DNA from: Arcuatula senhousia
Taxonomy: Eukaryota > Mollusca > Bivalvia > Mytilida > Mytilidae
Length of the DNA stretch: 64,000 nucleotides
NCBI GenBank assembly: GCA_963971305.1
Contig: OZ020313.1
Span: forward strand, 28,124,602 to 28,188,601
Reading direction: 5' to 3'
The translations under genes were made by a program, and so were the position numbers. The notes beneath the pieces are model-generated. The model was not told the origin of the DNA. It worked only from the letters and a program-made list of their open reading frames with translations, and ran no database searches. Shown piece by piece: positions 35,724-47,472 of the stretch. How positions within the stretch are numbered: position 1 is the first letter of the stretch; each line of letters begins with the position of its first letter.

Positions 35724-35886
35724 ATGTCCCCGAACACGAAGTGTCGGGGACATATTGTTTTTGCTCGGTTTCTTATTATGTCCCCGAACACGAAGTGTCG
35801 GGGACATATTGTTTTTGCTCGGTTTCTTATTATTATTATGTCCCCGAACACGAAGTGTCGGGGACATATTGTTTTTGCTCGGTTTC

Positions 35887-35936
<50 letters not shown>

Positions 35937-35937
35937 T
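35724..35937 (+). repeat. Triplicated TCCCCG hairpin module and ATT microsatellite
   Basis: The hairpin unit occurs three times (starting 35724, 35778, 35838), spaced 54 and 60 bp, followed by an ATT run from about 35887 to 35937. The 60-bp step includes two extra ATT triplets. Confidence 0.85.
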
Positions 35938-37150
35938 TTCTCGGTATTCTGGATCGTGAACTTGTCCACCTCATTTTTTCGACATCTTTTAAGGTAGGAA
36001 GCTGAAAATTCATAAATCAAGAGTATGGAATGGGAGATTGTGCTTTTTGTATTTTTCGCCGAAATCGAACGACCCCATATAGGTAAAAAAAGGGCCTCAA
36101 AATGGCTCCTCGAAACCGAAGTTGAATTTTTCCTGGCATTTCTGATCCGGCAGGGGTAGGAAAAATTCCCTTATAGGTTAAGTGCGGATATACAATACCT
36201 TTCATTTAAAAAAAAAATTTTGAAAATCGGACTTACCGTTTTCAAAATTTTGCAAAAAATCAAAAATTATTTTTTTTGTAAGATTGAGTTATCTTTCTTT
36301 GTACCATATATTTTGTGATATTAATGAAAAAAATTCTCAACTTTGTTATTTCTTAATGAAAATTGGTTTACAAGGTAATAGTGGTATGCCGAGTTCAATT
36401 TTGGAATCGAAATTTTTTTTGGGCGGCCATTTTAAAAATGGCCGCCATTTCCCGCCAAAATTAAAATTACTCCGATTTTAATGAAAATTGGTATATAAGG
36501 TAATTGTGGTATGGCAAGTTGATTTTTGACATCAAAATTTTTTTATCGTCTGCCATTTTCAAAATGGCCGCCGTTTCCCGCCAAAATTAAAGTTATTCTG
36601 ATTTTGATGAAAATTGGTTTACAAGGTAATAGTGGTATGCCGAGTTCAATTTTGGAATCGAAATTTTTTTTTGAGCCGCCATTTTCAAAATGGCCGCCAT
36701 TTCCCGCCAAAATTAAAATTACTCCGATTTTAATGAAAATTGGTATATAAGGTAATAGTGGTATGGCAAGTTGATTTTTGACATCGAAATTTTTTTGGGG
36801 CCGCCATTTTCAATATGACCGCCGTTTCCCGCCAAAATTAAATTTACTCAGATTTTAACGAAAATAGGTATATAAGGTAATATATGTATGGTGAGTTGAT
36901 TTTTGACATCGAAATTTTTTTATTGTCGGCCATTTTAAAAATGGCTGCCGTTTCCTGCCAAAATTAAACTTACTCCTATTTTGATGAAAATTGGATAAAT
37001 TAAGTTATCTCAAATGCCAAGAGACATTGACAAAGAGGGGTACGTGAGGGGACATTTTTGTGACTCGCTTGCGATCACAATTAGAACTAGTTATTATTAT
37101 TATGTCCCCGAACACGAAGTGTCGGGGACATATTGTTTTTGCTCGGTTTC

Positions 37151-37182
<32 letters not shown>

Positions 37183-39879
37183 TTTCTCGGTATTCTGGAC
37201 CGTGAACTTGTCCACCTCATTTTTTCGACATCTTTTAAGGTAGGAAGCTGAATCTTCATATATCAAGAGTATGGAATGGGAGATTGTGCTTTTTGTATTT
37301 TTCGTCGAAATCAAACGACCCCTTATAGGTCAAAAAAGGGCCTAAAAATGGCTCCTCGAAACCGAAGTTGAATTTTACCTGGCATTTCTGATCCCGCAGG
37401 GGTAGTATTAATTCCTTTATAGGTTAAGTGCGGATATTTAATACCTTTCATTTAAAAAAAAAATTTTGAAAATCGGACTTACCGTTTTCAAAATTTTGCA
37501 AAAAATCGAAAATTCATTTTTTTGTAAGATTGAGTTATCTTTCTTTGTATTTTGTATTTTGTAATAGTAATGTAAAAATTCTCAACTTTGTTATTTTTTA
37601 ATGAAAATTGTTTTAAAAGGTGATAGTGGTATGCCGAGTTCATTGTTGGTATCGAAAATTTTTTGGGCGGCCATTTTCAAAATGGCGACTAAGATGGCCG
37701 CTATTTTCCCGCCAAAATTTAAAGTTACTCCGATTTTGATGAAAATTGGTATATAAGGTAATAGTGGTATGCCGATCTGATTTTTGACATCAAAATTTTT
37801 TTATCGTCGGCAATTTTCAAAATGGCTGCCGTTTCCCGCCAAAATTTAAAGTTAATCCGATTTTGATGAAAATTAGTACATAAGGTAATAGTGGTATGGC
37901 GATTTGATTTTTGACATTAAAAATTTTTCATCGTCGGCCATTTCCAAAATGGCCGCCATTTTCCCGCCAAAATTAAAGTTACTCAGATTTTGATTAAAAT
38001 TGGTATTCAAGGTAATAGTGGGTATGGCGAGTTGATTTTTTACACCAAAATTTATTTTCGTCAGCCATTTTCAAAATGGCCGCCGTTTCCCGCAAAATTT
38101 AAAGTTACTCCGATTTTGATGAAAATTTGTATATAAGGTAATAGTGGTATGACGAGTTGATTTTTTACATTGAAATTTATTTGTAGTCGGCCATTTTGAA
38201 AATGGCCGCCGTTTCCCGCCAAAATTAAACATACTCCTATTTTGATGAATATTGGGTATATTAAGTGATCTCAAATGCCAAGAGACATATTGACAAAGAG
38301 GGGTACGTGAGGGGACATATATGTGACTCGCTTGCGATCACAATTAGAACTAGTTATTATTATTTTTCTCGGTATTCTGGACCGTGAACTTGTCCACCTC
38401 ATTTTTTCGACATCTTTTAAGGTAGGAAGCTGAAACTTCATAAACCAAGAGTATGGAATGGGAGATTGTGCTTTTTGTATTTTTTGCCGAAATCGAATGA
38501 CCCCTTATAGGTCAAAAAAGGGCCTCAAAATGGCTCCTCGAAACCAAAGTTGAATTTTTACCTGGCATTTCTGATCCGGCAGGGGTAGGAAAAATTCCTT
38601 TAAAGGGTAAGTGTAGACTTTTAATACCTTTCATTTAAAAAAAGAATTTTGAAAATAGGACTTACGGTTCTCAAAATTTTGCAAAAAATCGAAATTTAAT
38701 TTTTTTGTCAAATTGAGTTATCTTTCTTGTTACAATATATTTTGTACTAGTAATGTAAAAATCTCAACTTTGTTATTTAATGAAAATCGGTTTACAAGGT
38801 AATAGTAGTATGCCGAGTTCATTTTTGGTATCGAAAAAAATTTTTGGCGGCCATTTTCAAAATGGCGGCTAAAATGGCCGCCGTTTTCCCGCCAAAACTT
38901 AAACTTGCTCAAATTTTTATGAAAATTGGTATACAAGGTAATAGTGGTATGGCGAGTTGATTTTTGACATCAAATTTTTTTTTTCGTCAGCCATTTTCAA
39001 AATGGCCGCCATTTCCCGCCAAAATTAAACTTACTCCGATCTTGATGAAAATTGGTATATTAGGTATTCTCAAATGCCCAAACACATATTGACAAAGAGG
39101 GGTACGTGAGGGGACATGTATGTGACTCGCTTGCGATCACAATTAGAACTAGTTATTATTATTTTTTTTTTTTTATTATTATTATTCTTAGTATTCTTTA
39201 GTGTGAACTTGTCCGCTCGATTTAAAGAACATCTTTAAAGGTAGGAAGCTGAAACTTCATATGTCAAGAGTATGGAGTGTGAAATTGTGTAATCAGATTT
39301 TTTCGTCAAAATCAAACGACCCCTTATAGGGTAAAAAGGGGCCTGAAAATGGCTCCTCAAAATCAAAGTTGAATTTTTACTGGCATTTCAAAACCGGCTA
39401 GATTAGGGAAAATTCCTTTCACTATGTAGTAGGTATATATAAGAGGTATCATACAAAAAAAAAATTTTGAAAATCGGACTTACCGTTTTCAAAATTTTGC
39501 AAAAATTCGAAAAAAGGGGAGATAATTGAATACCACATTATTCGAAATTATATCAAATCTTTAGTATTTCTAGGTATAATATAAGGAATGAAGTAATGAT
39601 GAAGACTTTAAATTACTATGTGTAGTTTATAGTGATACGCCAAGATAAATTCTTGGTCTCAAAAAATTATTGTTTGGTCAATTACAAAATGGCTGACTGT
39701 TACCCGCCAAAATTGAAACTTGCTCCGAATTTGATGAATATTGGTTTGTAAGGTAATAGTGATATGCCGAGTTCATTTTTGGAATCGAATTTTTTTATCG
39801 ACTGCCATTTTCAAAATGGCCGCCTCTTCCGGTAAAAATTCGACTTGCTCCGATTTAAACAAAAATTGATATCAAGGGG

Positions 39880-40915
39880 TTTTAAAGGATGCCGAATTGA
39901 AGTGCGTTGTCGAAAATGTCGAAAAATTGAAAATTTTGCTCCAATTTTAACAAAAATTGATATTGAGGCGTTTTAAAGGATGCAGAATTGAAGTGTGTTG
40001 TCGAAAATGTCGAAAAATTCAAAATGGCCGCCACTTCCGGTTAAAATTCAACTTGCTCCGATTTTAACGAAAATTGATATTTAGAGGTTTTTAAGGATGG
40101 CGAATTGAGGCGTGAAGTCGAAAATGTCGAAAAATTCAAAATGGCCGCCACTTCCGGTAAAAATTCAACTTGCTCCGATTTTTACGAAAATTGATATCTA
40201 GGGGTTTTAAAGGATGGAAAATTGAGGCGTGAAGTCGAAAGTGTCGAAAAATTTAAAATGGCCGCCACTTCCGGTAAAAATTCAACTTGCTCCGATTTTA
40301 AGGAAAATTGATATCTAGGGGTTTTAAAGGATGGAAAATTGAGGCGTGAAGTCGAAAATGTCGAAAAATTTAAAATGGCCGCCACTTCCGGTAAAAATTC
40401 AACTTGCTCCGATTTTAAGGAAAATTGATATCTAGGAGTTTTAAAGGATGGCGAATTGAGGCGTGAAGTCGAAAATGTCGAAAAATTCAAAATGGCCGCC
40501 ACTTCCGGTAAAAATTCAACTTGCTCCGATTTTAAGGAAAATTGATATCTAGGGGTTTTAAAGGATGGAAAATTGAGGCGTGAAGTCGAAAATGTCGAAA
40601 AATTTAAAATGGCCGCCACTTCCGGTAAAAATTCAACTTGCTCTGATTTTAACGAAAATTGATATCTAGGAGTTTTAAAGGATGGCGAATTGAGGCGTGA
40701 AGTCGAAAATGTCGAAAAATTCAAAATGGCTGCCACTTCCGGTAAAACTTCAACTTGCTCCGATTTTAAGGAAAATTGATATCAAGGGGTTTTAAAGGAT
40801 TGCGAATTGAGGCGTGAAGGCGAAAATGTCAAAAAATTCAAAATGGCCGCCACTTCCGCTAAAAATTCTACTTACTCCGATTCTAACGAAAATTGATATC
40901 GAAGCTTTATATTGG
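39880..40915 (+). repeat. 117-bp minisatellite array
   Basis: About nine units carrying CGCCACTTCCGGTAAAAATT, AACTTGCTCCGATTTTAA and GTGAAGTCGAAAATGTCG. 117 bp is 39 codons, so the minus strand stays open for 184 codons with a 39-residue repeat. I read that frame as a by-product, not a gene. Confidence 0.85.
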
Positions 40916-41018
40916 ATGGCGAACAGAAAAATGTTCTTGAATAAGCCGGATATTAACAAAGAGGGGTACGTGAGGGGACATTTGTGACTCGCTTTGCGAT
41001 CACAATTATACCTAGTTA

Positions 41019-41668
41019 TATTCTGCATTTATAGATACAACATGTAAACAAAATCTTGTTTTTATTCGATTTCAAAACAAACAATCCATTGGGAAAGGAA
41101 TCCCAAAAAAAGTAATTACATGTACTCATAGAGGATAAATTTGGCATTACAAGCATCTACATGATTTGCATATTTTAGAAAATAAATAAATTGTTAAAAT
41201 AGTTTTAACATTATAAAAATATGTTTCTTATTTGTACATAAATTCATAGAATTCTATATTTTTATCAATAATCATTCAGTACAATCATTCAACCACACAC
41301 AACAAAGTGACATCTAAAGAAGGCATCCACATTATACTTTGAGCTTCAGGAATAAAAAAATCATCTTTTCCAGATGAAACAATTAAGAAAATTGTTTTTA
41401 AACCAATTAATTAACGTGAGTTGAGTTACTTTACAAAATTTTTTGGCCATGTACTTGCTGAGGACACTAAGATAAATTTATCAAGTCAAAATGTCTACAA
41501 AAAAAATCGCACGTCTAGTGGCTCGTATCATACGCCTAATAGGATAGCAAAGCATTTAAGTAGTTTATAATCCATAAAAACATAAATGCTCCACAATAAT
41601 TTATTTATCGCTAAATGCACAAATTTTGAGGTATATTCGTTCTGTCTGTTCTAATTTAGCTATATTTT
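41019..41668. other. Spacer with the phosphatase-like 3' end
   Basis: AT-rich, no gene seen. It contains the minus-strand AATAAA at 41605-41600, 64 bp past the phosphatase stop. Confidence 0.4.
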
Positions 41669-44195
41669 TCATTTCTTTGTAACATCGTGGAATATGTCTC
41701 TGTTAAGACTGCACAACTGTGCAATAAGTCCATTGCTGGGGCATATTTTACGACATCTGCGAACGTGTTTAACAGCATTCCAGATCGGGAATTCTTTCTT
41801 TAACATTAAATACGCTATTGCCATGGACGGTGACTTTCTTGTTCCTCCAGAACAATAAATGAGAACTTTTTCTGCAAGATAAATAGAATTCCATACTTAC
41901 ATTCCAGTTAAAAACCTCATAAGAAGAAAATTTTCTAAAAACAGTTTTCATATACCTTGATGTCAAAAATACAACAAAGTTCCAGGCAATGAATTATGTA
42001 CATGTAATGCCTGACGCGCGTTTCGTCTGTTCAAAAGAGTCATCAGAGGCACTCTAACCAAAAAAATTTAAAACGCAAAACAATAATACGAACGTAAACA
42101 GAAAAAAAATTTAATTTGAAATATGCCGAAGAGGAACAGGTGTCTATCTCTATAGATATAATAAAAACGTCCATTAAATAACATGTGCTTAGAAGTTAAA
42201 TGACATGTAAAAGCTTTTATTTAGCTAAATGATTTATTCCTAAATTTTGAACCAGATATTCTAGTAATACATACCATCTTTACTCAAAACGCTATCAATG
42301 ATATCAGCCGCTGCATCCACCACTTTTATTAGGCATGTATATACGTTGTCATCTGAGGCCAAAGGGCAATATTTGATTCCATAAGGCAAGTATATGTCTG
42401 GATTTGTCTTGACTTCACATGGCGACATGTTGATGACTAAGCTTATTCCTAGTTCTTTTAGTTTCTTAGCATCTCTTGCTATTACCCTGGAAGTTGCAGA
42501 ATTGATTCCAGATTATTTTCATAAATAAATGATCGGAATTCGAAAATAACAAAATATACTCAAATAAAAAGATGCTGCGTTTATATAACTAAAATACTAA
42601 GATTCATTTTGTTAGCCGGTTGCCTGATTTTAAAACAAAAACATTGGGCAAGCTTTATAGATCAGAAGTAGGGCACCATTGTGTAGTTTATAATTTTCAT
42701 TGTTATAGTCGCATTTGTTTTCGCATTTTTTTTTCATTGTTATAGTCGCATTTGTTTTCGCATTTTTGCAAATATACCCTTATTTACAATAATCCAAATG
42801 AGGAAACCGATGCCATTTCGGAAATAAACATGTCAAGCTCTTAAACAATTGAACCACTGACGAATAAAAATCAGACGGTAATAAAATGTTTATCTGCTGA
42901 TAGAAAGCAGAATTTTTATAAAAACTGAACTCGTATACCTGACATAAAACATAGATAAGGTATTGAGCTAAAAGATACAAACAATAATTTGGCCCTCTTT
43001 AAAATAAGTGATTCAACATTTTACTAGATGAATGATACTGTTCAGCTAAGATACCTGTAATTGAATGTCATTAAATAAAAATTTGGGCGAAAAATCATAT
43101 CATTTGTATGCAATTTGAAATCGGGGGGAGGCGATCTGTTATTTCACAAAACACATTAAAAACAATTTTTGGGGGGTAAAGTTTGATTTTATCAGCTTGG
43201 TTTAAGTTTCAGAATAAAGGAGGTTTTAAAGATTAAAGAAACTTTTGTTTTGTCCTAGTATCCATTTGATGTTCAGTTTTTAGGTCGATTGCTGACCCAT
43301 TCACGGTTAGGTGGGAAATGCTGTTTTCTTTATGATCAATAGATTTTGACAAAACATACACAGTTTCTTATTTCTTAGAAGGTTAATCATGATCGATCAT
43401 TTTAAAATCAATTATACAACTTACTCATTTCCAACGAACAAATTTTTGTAAACTTCGGTTATGTTGGTTGCCTCGCCATCCGACTTCCGGTCCATAAAGT
43501 ACATTAGTACTTCGTTGTAGAGTTTTGCATCATACGATAGACTCTGTTGTAAATGATTGGAAAATTATGTAAAAAAAGCATGGAAATTGAGCAGTTAGCT
43601 TATTTTTACTTAGGTTTTGTGCATCGTTTTTTTTTGTAGTTACCAAGTGAACGTAATAATTTACATTCTTAAAGTAACCCACATAACGTGAGCGAAATGC
43701 GATAATAGATTTTTAGACATTGTAAACGTTGTAGCAATTATGCGTTGCCTGAAGTAAGGAACTACAAAAAGCAGTAGACTCTCTCGGAACACACCCATTT
43801 CTTCTAGTTTTGAGATAGGTTCTGTAAAAGTTTTTTTTTCGTTGTTGCCATTTTTTTTTATTTCAAATCAAACTTGGCTTTTATCAAATTTGTTTTATTC
43901 TTTATTTTCTACAATAGTTTAAAAAGGTGTTTGTAAACTCTGTATTTCCACGCACAGTGTTACATTGATATTACGTTTGATTTTCTATTTAACAAGCAAA
44001 AGTCCACACAGTTCTTACTTTGAACTTTCTACCATTTTGAAAGTGGTATGTGGCATGTAAAATGGCTGAACGCATAGTCAAATTTACTGAACTGCATTTT
44101 TATCATATCGTTTAAATTTGGAATTATAAAAAATGATTTATAAAATGATACTGTTAGGCAAACATTAATAAGAGGTATCTAAATTGACTTACCAT
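41669..44195 (-). CDS. Small dual-specificity-phosphatase-like protein, probable pseudophosphatase
   Basis: Exons on the minus strand: 44195-44193 (ATG only), 43543-43425, 42486-42275, 41871-41669 (TGA). All junctions are AG/GT with consistent phase and give about 176 residues, a normal size for an atypical DUSP. The sequence shows TEVYKNLFVGNE, then VIARDAKKLKELGI and SLVINM (DUSP N-terminal strands), then the P-loop region VLIYCSGGTRKSPSMAIAYL. Active family members have HC-x5-RS; here the His is Tyr and the x5-R position is Lys, with Cys kept. The family dephosphorylates phospho-Ser/Thr/Tyr or RNA; this protein more likely binds than hydrolyses. The start is inferred: an ATG directly before a GTAAGT donor. 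An upstream coding segment (around 44195-44240) cannot be excluded. A polyadenylation signal, AATAAA on the minus strand, is at 41605-41600. Confidence 0.85.
42008..42051 (-). ncRNA. Hammerhead motif with covarying stem I
   Basis: Minus-strand order: TGCCT, CTGATGA, a 15-nt stem-loop II, GAAA, CGCGCGTC, AGGCA. The outer stem I pair is T-A here instead of C-G in other copies, so both strands changed together. The first stem II pair is lost. Flanks (about 41965-42060) match the family. Confidence 0.78.
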
Positions 44196-45154
44196 TTTTA
44201 TGTGTAGTATCCTCACAAAGTTTGCTCTACTTCTGTCATTAAAACTTTAAAATTCGGTTATGAATTGATTCCCATTTAAAATCTTAATTTAGAACAAAAG
44301 TTCTTTAAATAAACACTTAATATTTAACATTTTACCCCTTCTGTAGATCATTTGTCTAAATTACAATGTGTTTTCTATCTTCATGATCTTGTTAAATGGA
44401 CGATTTATTCTCAAAAGAATTAATTGAAAAACGAACAACAGAGCCAAATTTTTAAAGTGAAAGGAATACCATGTTTACCGTTAACTTTGGTTATTTGATA
44501 CTGGTGTTTTTAGAGTATATTTGTTTCAAACACATGTCCTTTTAATAATATGTATGTTCATTTTACTAATAAACAAAATGCGTTTTAGTTATAGATTGGT
44601 TTCAAATAACGTCTTGATGGGGGGGGGGGTGTCTCCGGGGGTAATAATTATAATAATGTGATGTGAAATGAGCGCACAAGACGCAGACTTTGCAGTGTAA
44701 ATTGAAAAGAAAATTAATATTGTGTTTATGCATAGAAATGACAACTTCAGTCTTGAAAATTACAGCTTCAACCTAGGAAACTCCCACTTCTTGATTATTC
44801 TTTTTTTTTTAAGTATTTCGTTAATAACGTCCCATACTATGAATTCCATATATTCTTTATAACTTTAAAATTCAAAATTTATGAAAGATGTTTTCCTCTC
44901 CTTTTCATATGAAATAAATTCTATACAACTTTACAGAAAAAAAGTTCATGTGCATTTTGCTATAATATAACAAATGTAGTAAAAAATGATTTTATTCAAT
45001 ATATCACTAAAAAAGAAATTGAAAAAATATACAGATATAAAAACGATGGGATAAATTTGTTCGTGAACATGCAGCAGGTTTGTTATCCAAACACATGAAT
45101 ACTTTTCGTTTACATTATATATTAATATTCACATATATTCGCACTGTTGTAGCA
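44196..45154. other. Spacer between the astacin and phosphatase-like genes
   Basis: AT-rich, about 960 bp, between the astacin stop and the putative phosphatase ATG, both on the minus strand. It should hold the astacin 3' UTR and the phosphatase promoter/5' UTR. It contains a long G-run near 44620-44640 and no recognisable exon. Confidence 0.4.
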
Positions 45155-47472
45155 TCAACCAAGAATATTAGAAAGTGACATGGAACTAAATAAGTTCCAT
45201 GCACTCTCTAAATGTGAGTTTCTTCTAACAGGTTCACTATTAGGTGAAAATGCAGAGTAAAATGATCCCAGAAAGTTTGTAGGTTCACTCTTTTCTCGTC
45301 CAAATCTCGGTTTCACTGCTTTTATCTTGGCCTTGAAACCAAGGTCTGAATTGCGCATGTCTGATTTGAATGTAAGGATCATGAGATTTCCGCTTGAGAC
45401 AATTGTCTTGTTTGCCAAACCTTGACCACAGTATCTACAAAAATACAGGAATATTGATTAATTGGTTTTAGGGGATTGACATTATGAAGCCCTGTGAAAT
45501 CTATCACTTCATTTTAAAATGAAATGTCATACTCTTCCGGAGCACCTGAGTTCACCCTTGTTTCGACTGGAGTTCGCGTTGCTGATTGATATTCAGTTAT
45601 TTTGTGTTTCCATGTTTTACATGTTGTCTGTTTTTGTCCCGTTCTTGTTGGTGTTAACTGGTTTTGTCTCTGCCCTTTCGGACTTTTGACATTCGGATAC
45701 CCCATTGGTACCTCTGCTTCTTTCATGTACGTGATATACCGTTGCATTCAAATAAAGATTTCGCAATACAAACAGTGGTGAATCCAGGGTTGTTCCGATG
45801 GTTGGAACCCCTTTTTTCCTCCGAACATTTTGTTATTTGGTGTAGATTTCAGCAAAACTGCTCTAGAACTCCCCCCATTCGTACATAATGTCCACTGTAT
45901 TAGGAACCCCCTTTTCAAAAATTTCTGGATTCTCCCCCGACAAAGTACAAAAGCGGTTTATTATTCATATCGATTCCTCGTTTGTATGAACACCGCGACT
46001 TAAAATCGAAAAAAAAAATGGAAAAAAAATACCGCGTCTTGCATGCTTTTTAAAGTAACTTCAAGTTTATTTTCTATATTTTTTAACAGTTTTCGTGCTG
46101 TTAGTCTAAATCTTGTTAGTGATTTCAGTCACCAAACATCAAAACATGTGCTTAGCATTATGCAAATTTATTTTCTGGACTTTCTTCATCCGTGAAGTTT
46201 AGTGCTGTTGGTGGAGTTTTAATTCCCCCCAGGTGAGCGCGCTCCGGCATCAAAGTTTTTGTCATAACTTGGTTTCCCAGTTCGGTATTTTAATCTTTTG
46301 CGTTTGTCTTTTTCAATATTTTGGAAGAGTGCCCCTGATGAGATTTGAATGGATGAAACGCGCGTCAGGCGTAGAAAAATTTATTTTCTGGAACTTTGTT
46401 GTAATTTTTGTGCTAGGTAGTAATATTAATGGTTTATCTATACATAATTTAAAATAAGGACTGAAACTTTAGCGCTCGCTTGATTTAAAATATTTTTTAA
46501 TTTGTTTTCATAAAAGAATTAATAATGTCCCTCGTTAGATGGAAATCCTCTGCGTTGTGAAACCGATTGTGGACAAAAATTAAAATTCGCAGCTATCTAT
46601 ATGCTTTTTACCAAGAAGAATAAACCTGATATTTTTAACAGATTAGGTATTTGAATGAAAGTGCTCTTAATGTCATAGGTTTGTGGGGGCGAAATTCGGA
46701 GCTTTTTTAACGCACACTGCAAGCGTAGTTGACCACACCCTCCTTTCCCATTAAAACCTTTACATGTATGATGATATAAATTCATTAACGTACGAATCTC
46801 CAAAATCATTGACATACGAATATCAGTTTAGCATAATGTTTTACTCGGAATCTAAATTTTCAACCCATACACCCACCTTTTGCCTTCGTCTAGCGCTGTA
46901 TATCCTGTCTGGAGTAAGACAAAATCGTCAGAACATCCGGTAGTTATCTCCATACCAAATACTTCAAACGTTATCTCTACCCGCTTATCTCTCTTTGTCT
47001 GTAAATGTATTTTAAAGGATTCGACAACATTCTTAAATAAAAACAGTAACTCTGAGAGTAACTATCCCATTATTTTCAACGTTGATGAGCTGTCAGAGTA
47101 TAGATTAACATATTTACATTAAATGGACTTTTAATGTTTTGTTGTAAAAAATAATGAAACTATGTCCCTCCGACTACCAATATTGTCGATAATGAATAGC
47201 TTGTGTGCTTAAAAATGTCGTTTGAAATTTTGAGCGACAATAAAGACGACAATTTGTTTTCAAGAAGTCGCCTCTCGTAAGCATTATGTCAATTAAAACA
47301 ATTGTAAAGTAGCATGAAATATATATATTATCAAGTACAATTTTGTTCCAAGCTAATATTACCTCTATGACATACTGACATTCCATGCTATTGGTATAGG
47401 ATTCAGGATATCCCGGGGAGGTAATGTATTGTTCTGTTTCACGTAGTCTGAATCTACCACCACATGCGGTAT
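45155..47472 (-). CDS. CUB domain and C-terminal tail exons of the astacin gene
   Basis: Exon 47472-47363 encodes ACGGRFRL and ITSPGYPESYTNSMECQY. Exon 46998-46877 encodes RVEITFEVFGMEITTGCSDD and LLQTGYTALDEGKR. Exon 45434-45155 encodes YCGQGL, LMILTFKSD and then a tail with no recognised domain. The C-G-G start, SPGYP, the two disulfides and the F-x-SD near the end are typical of CUB domains in procollagen- and hatching-type astacins. Confidence 0.93.

Larger units (their letters stand above)
35720..41018 (+). repeat. Four tandem copies of a TCCCCG-hairpin / ATT / minisatellite element
   Basis: Copies span about 35720-37088, 37089-38350, 38351-39153 and 39154-41018. Each ends with AGGGGTACGTGAGGGGACAT, GTGACTCGC and GCGATCACAATTA. 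A full copy starts with the hairpin ATGTCCCCGAACAC/GTGTCGGGGACAT, then GTTTTTGCTCGG, an ATT run and TTCTCGGTATTCTGG. The body holds 120-125-bp units with AAAATGGCCGCC. The last copy has a different 117-bp array. Copies 3 and 4 lack the hairpin. Confidence 0.85.

Noticed and set aside
35607..37314. Poly-Asn, poly-Ile and poly-Tyr frames
   Set aside because: They come from ATT runs and the repeated TCCCCG hairpin, not genes.
40182..40736. 184-codon minus-strand frame with a 39-residue repeat
   Set aside because: The 117-bp minisatellite unit is a multiple of three, so an open frame is expected by chance. The array runs past the frame on both sides without coding signals.
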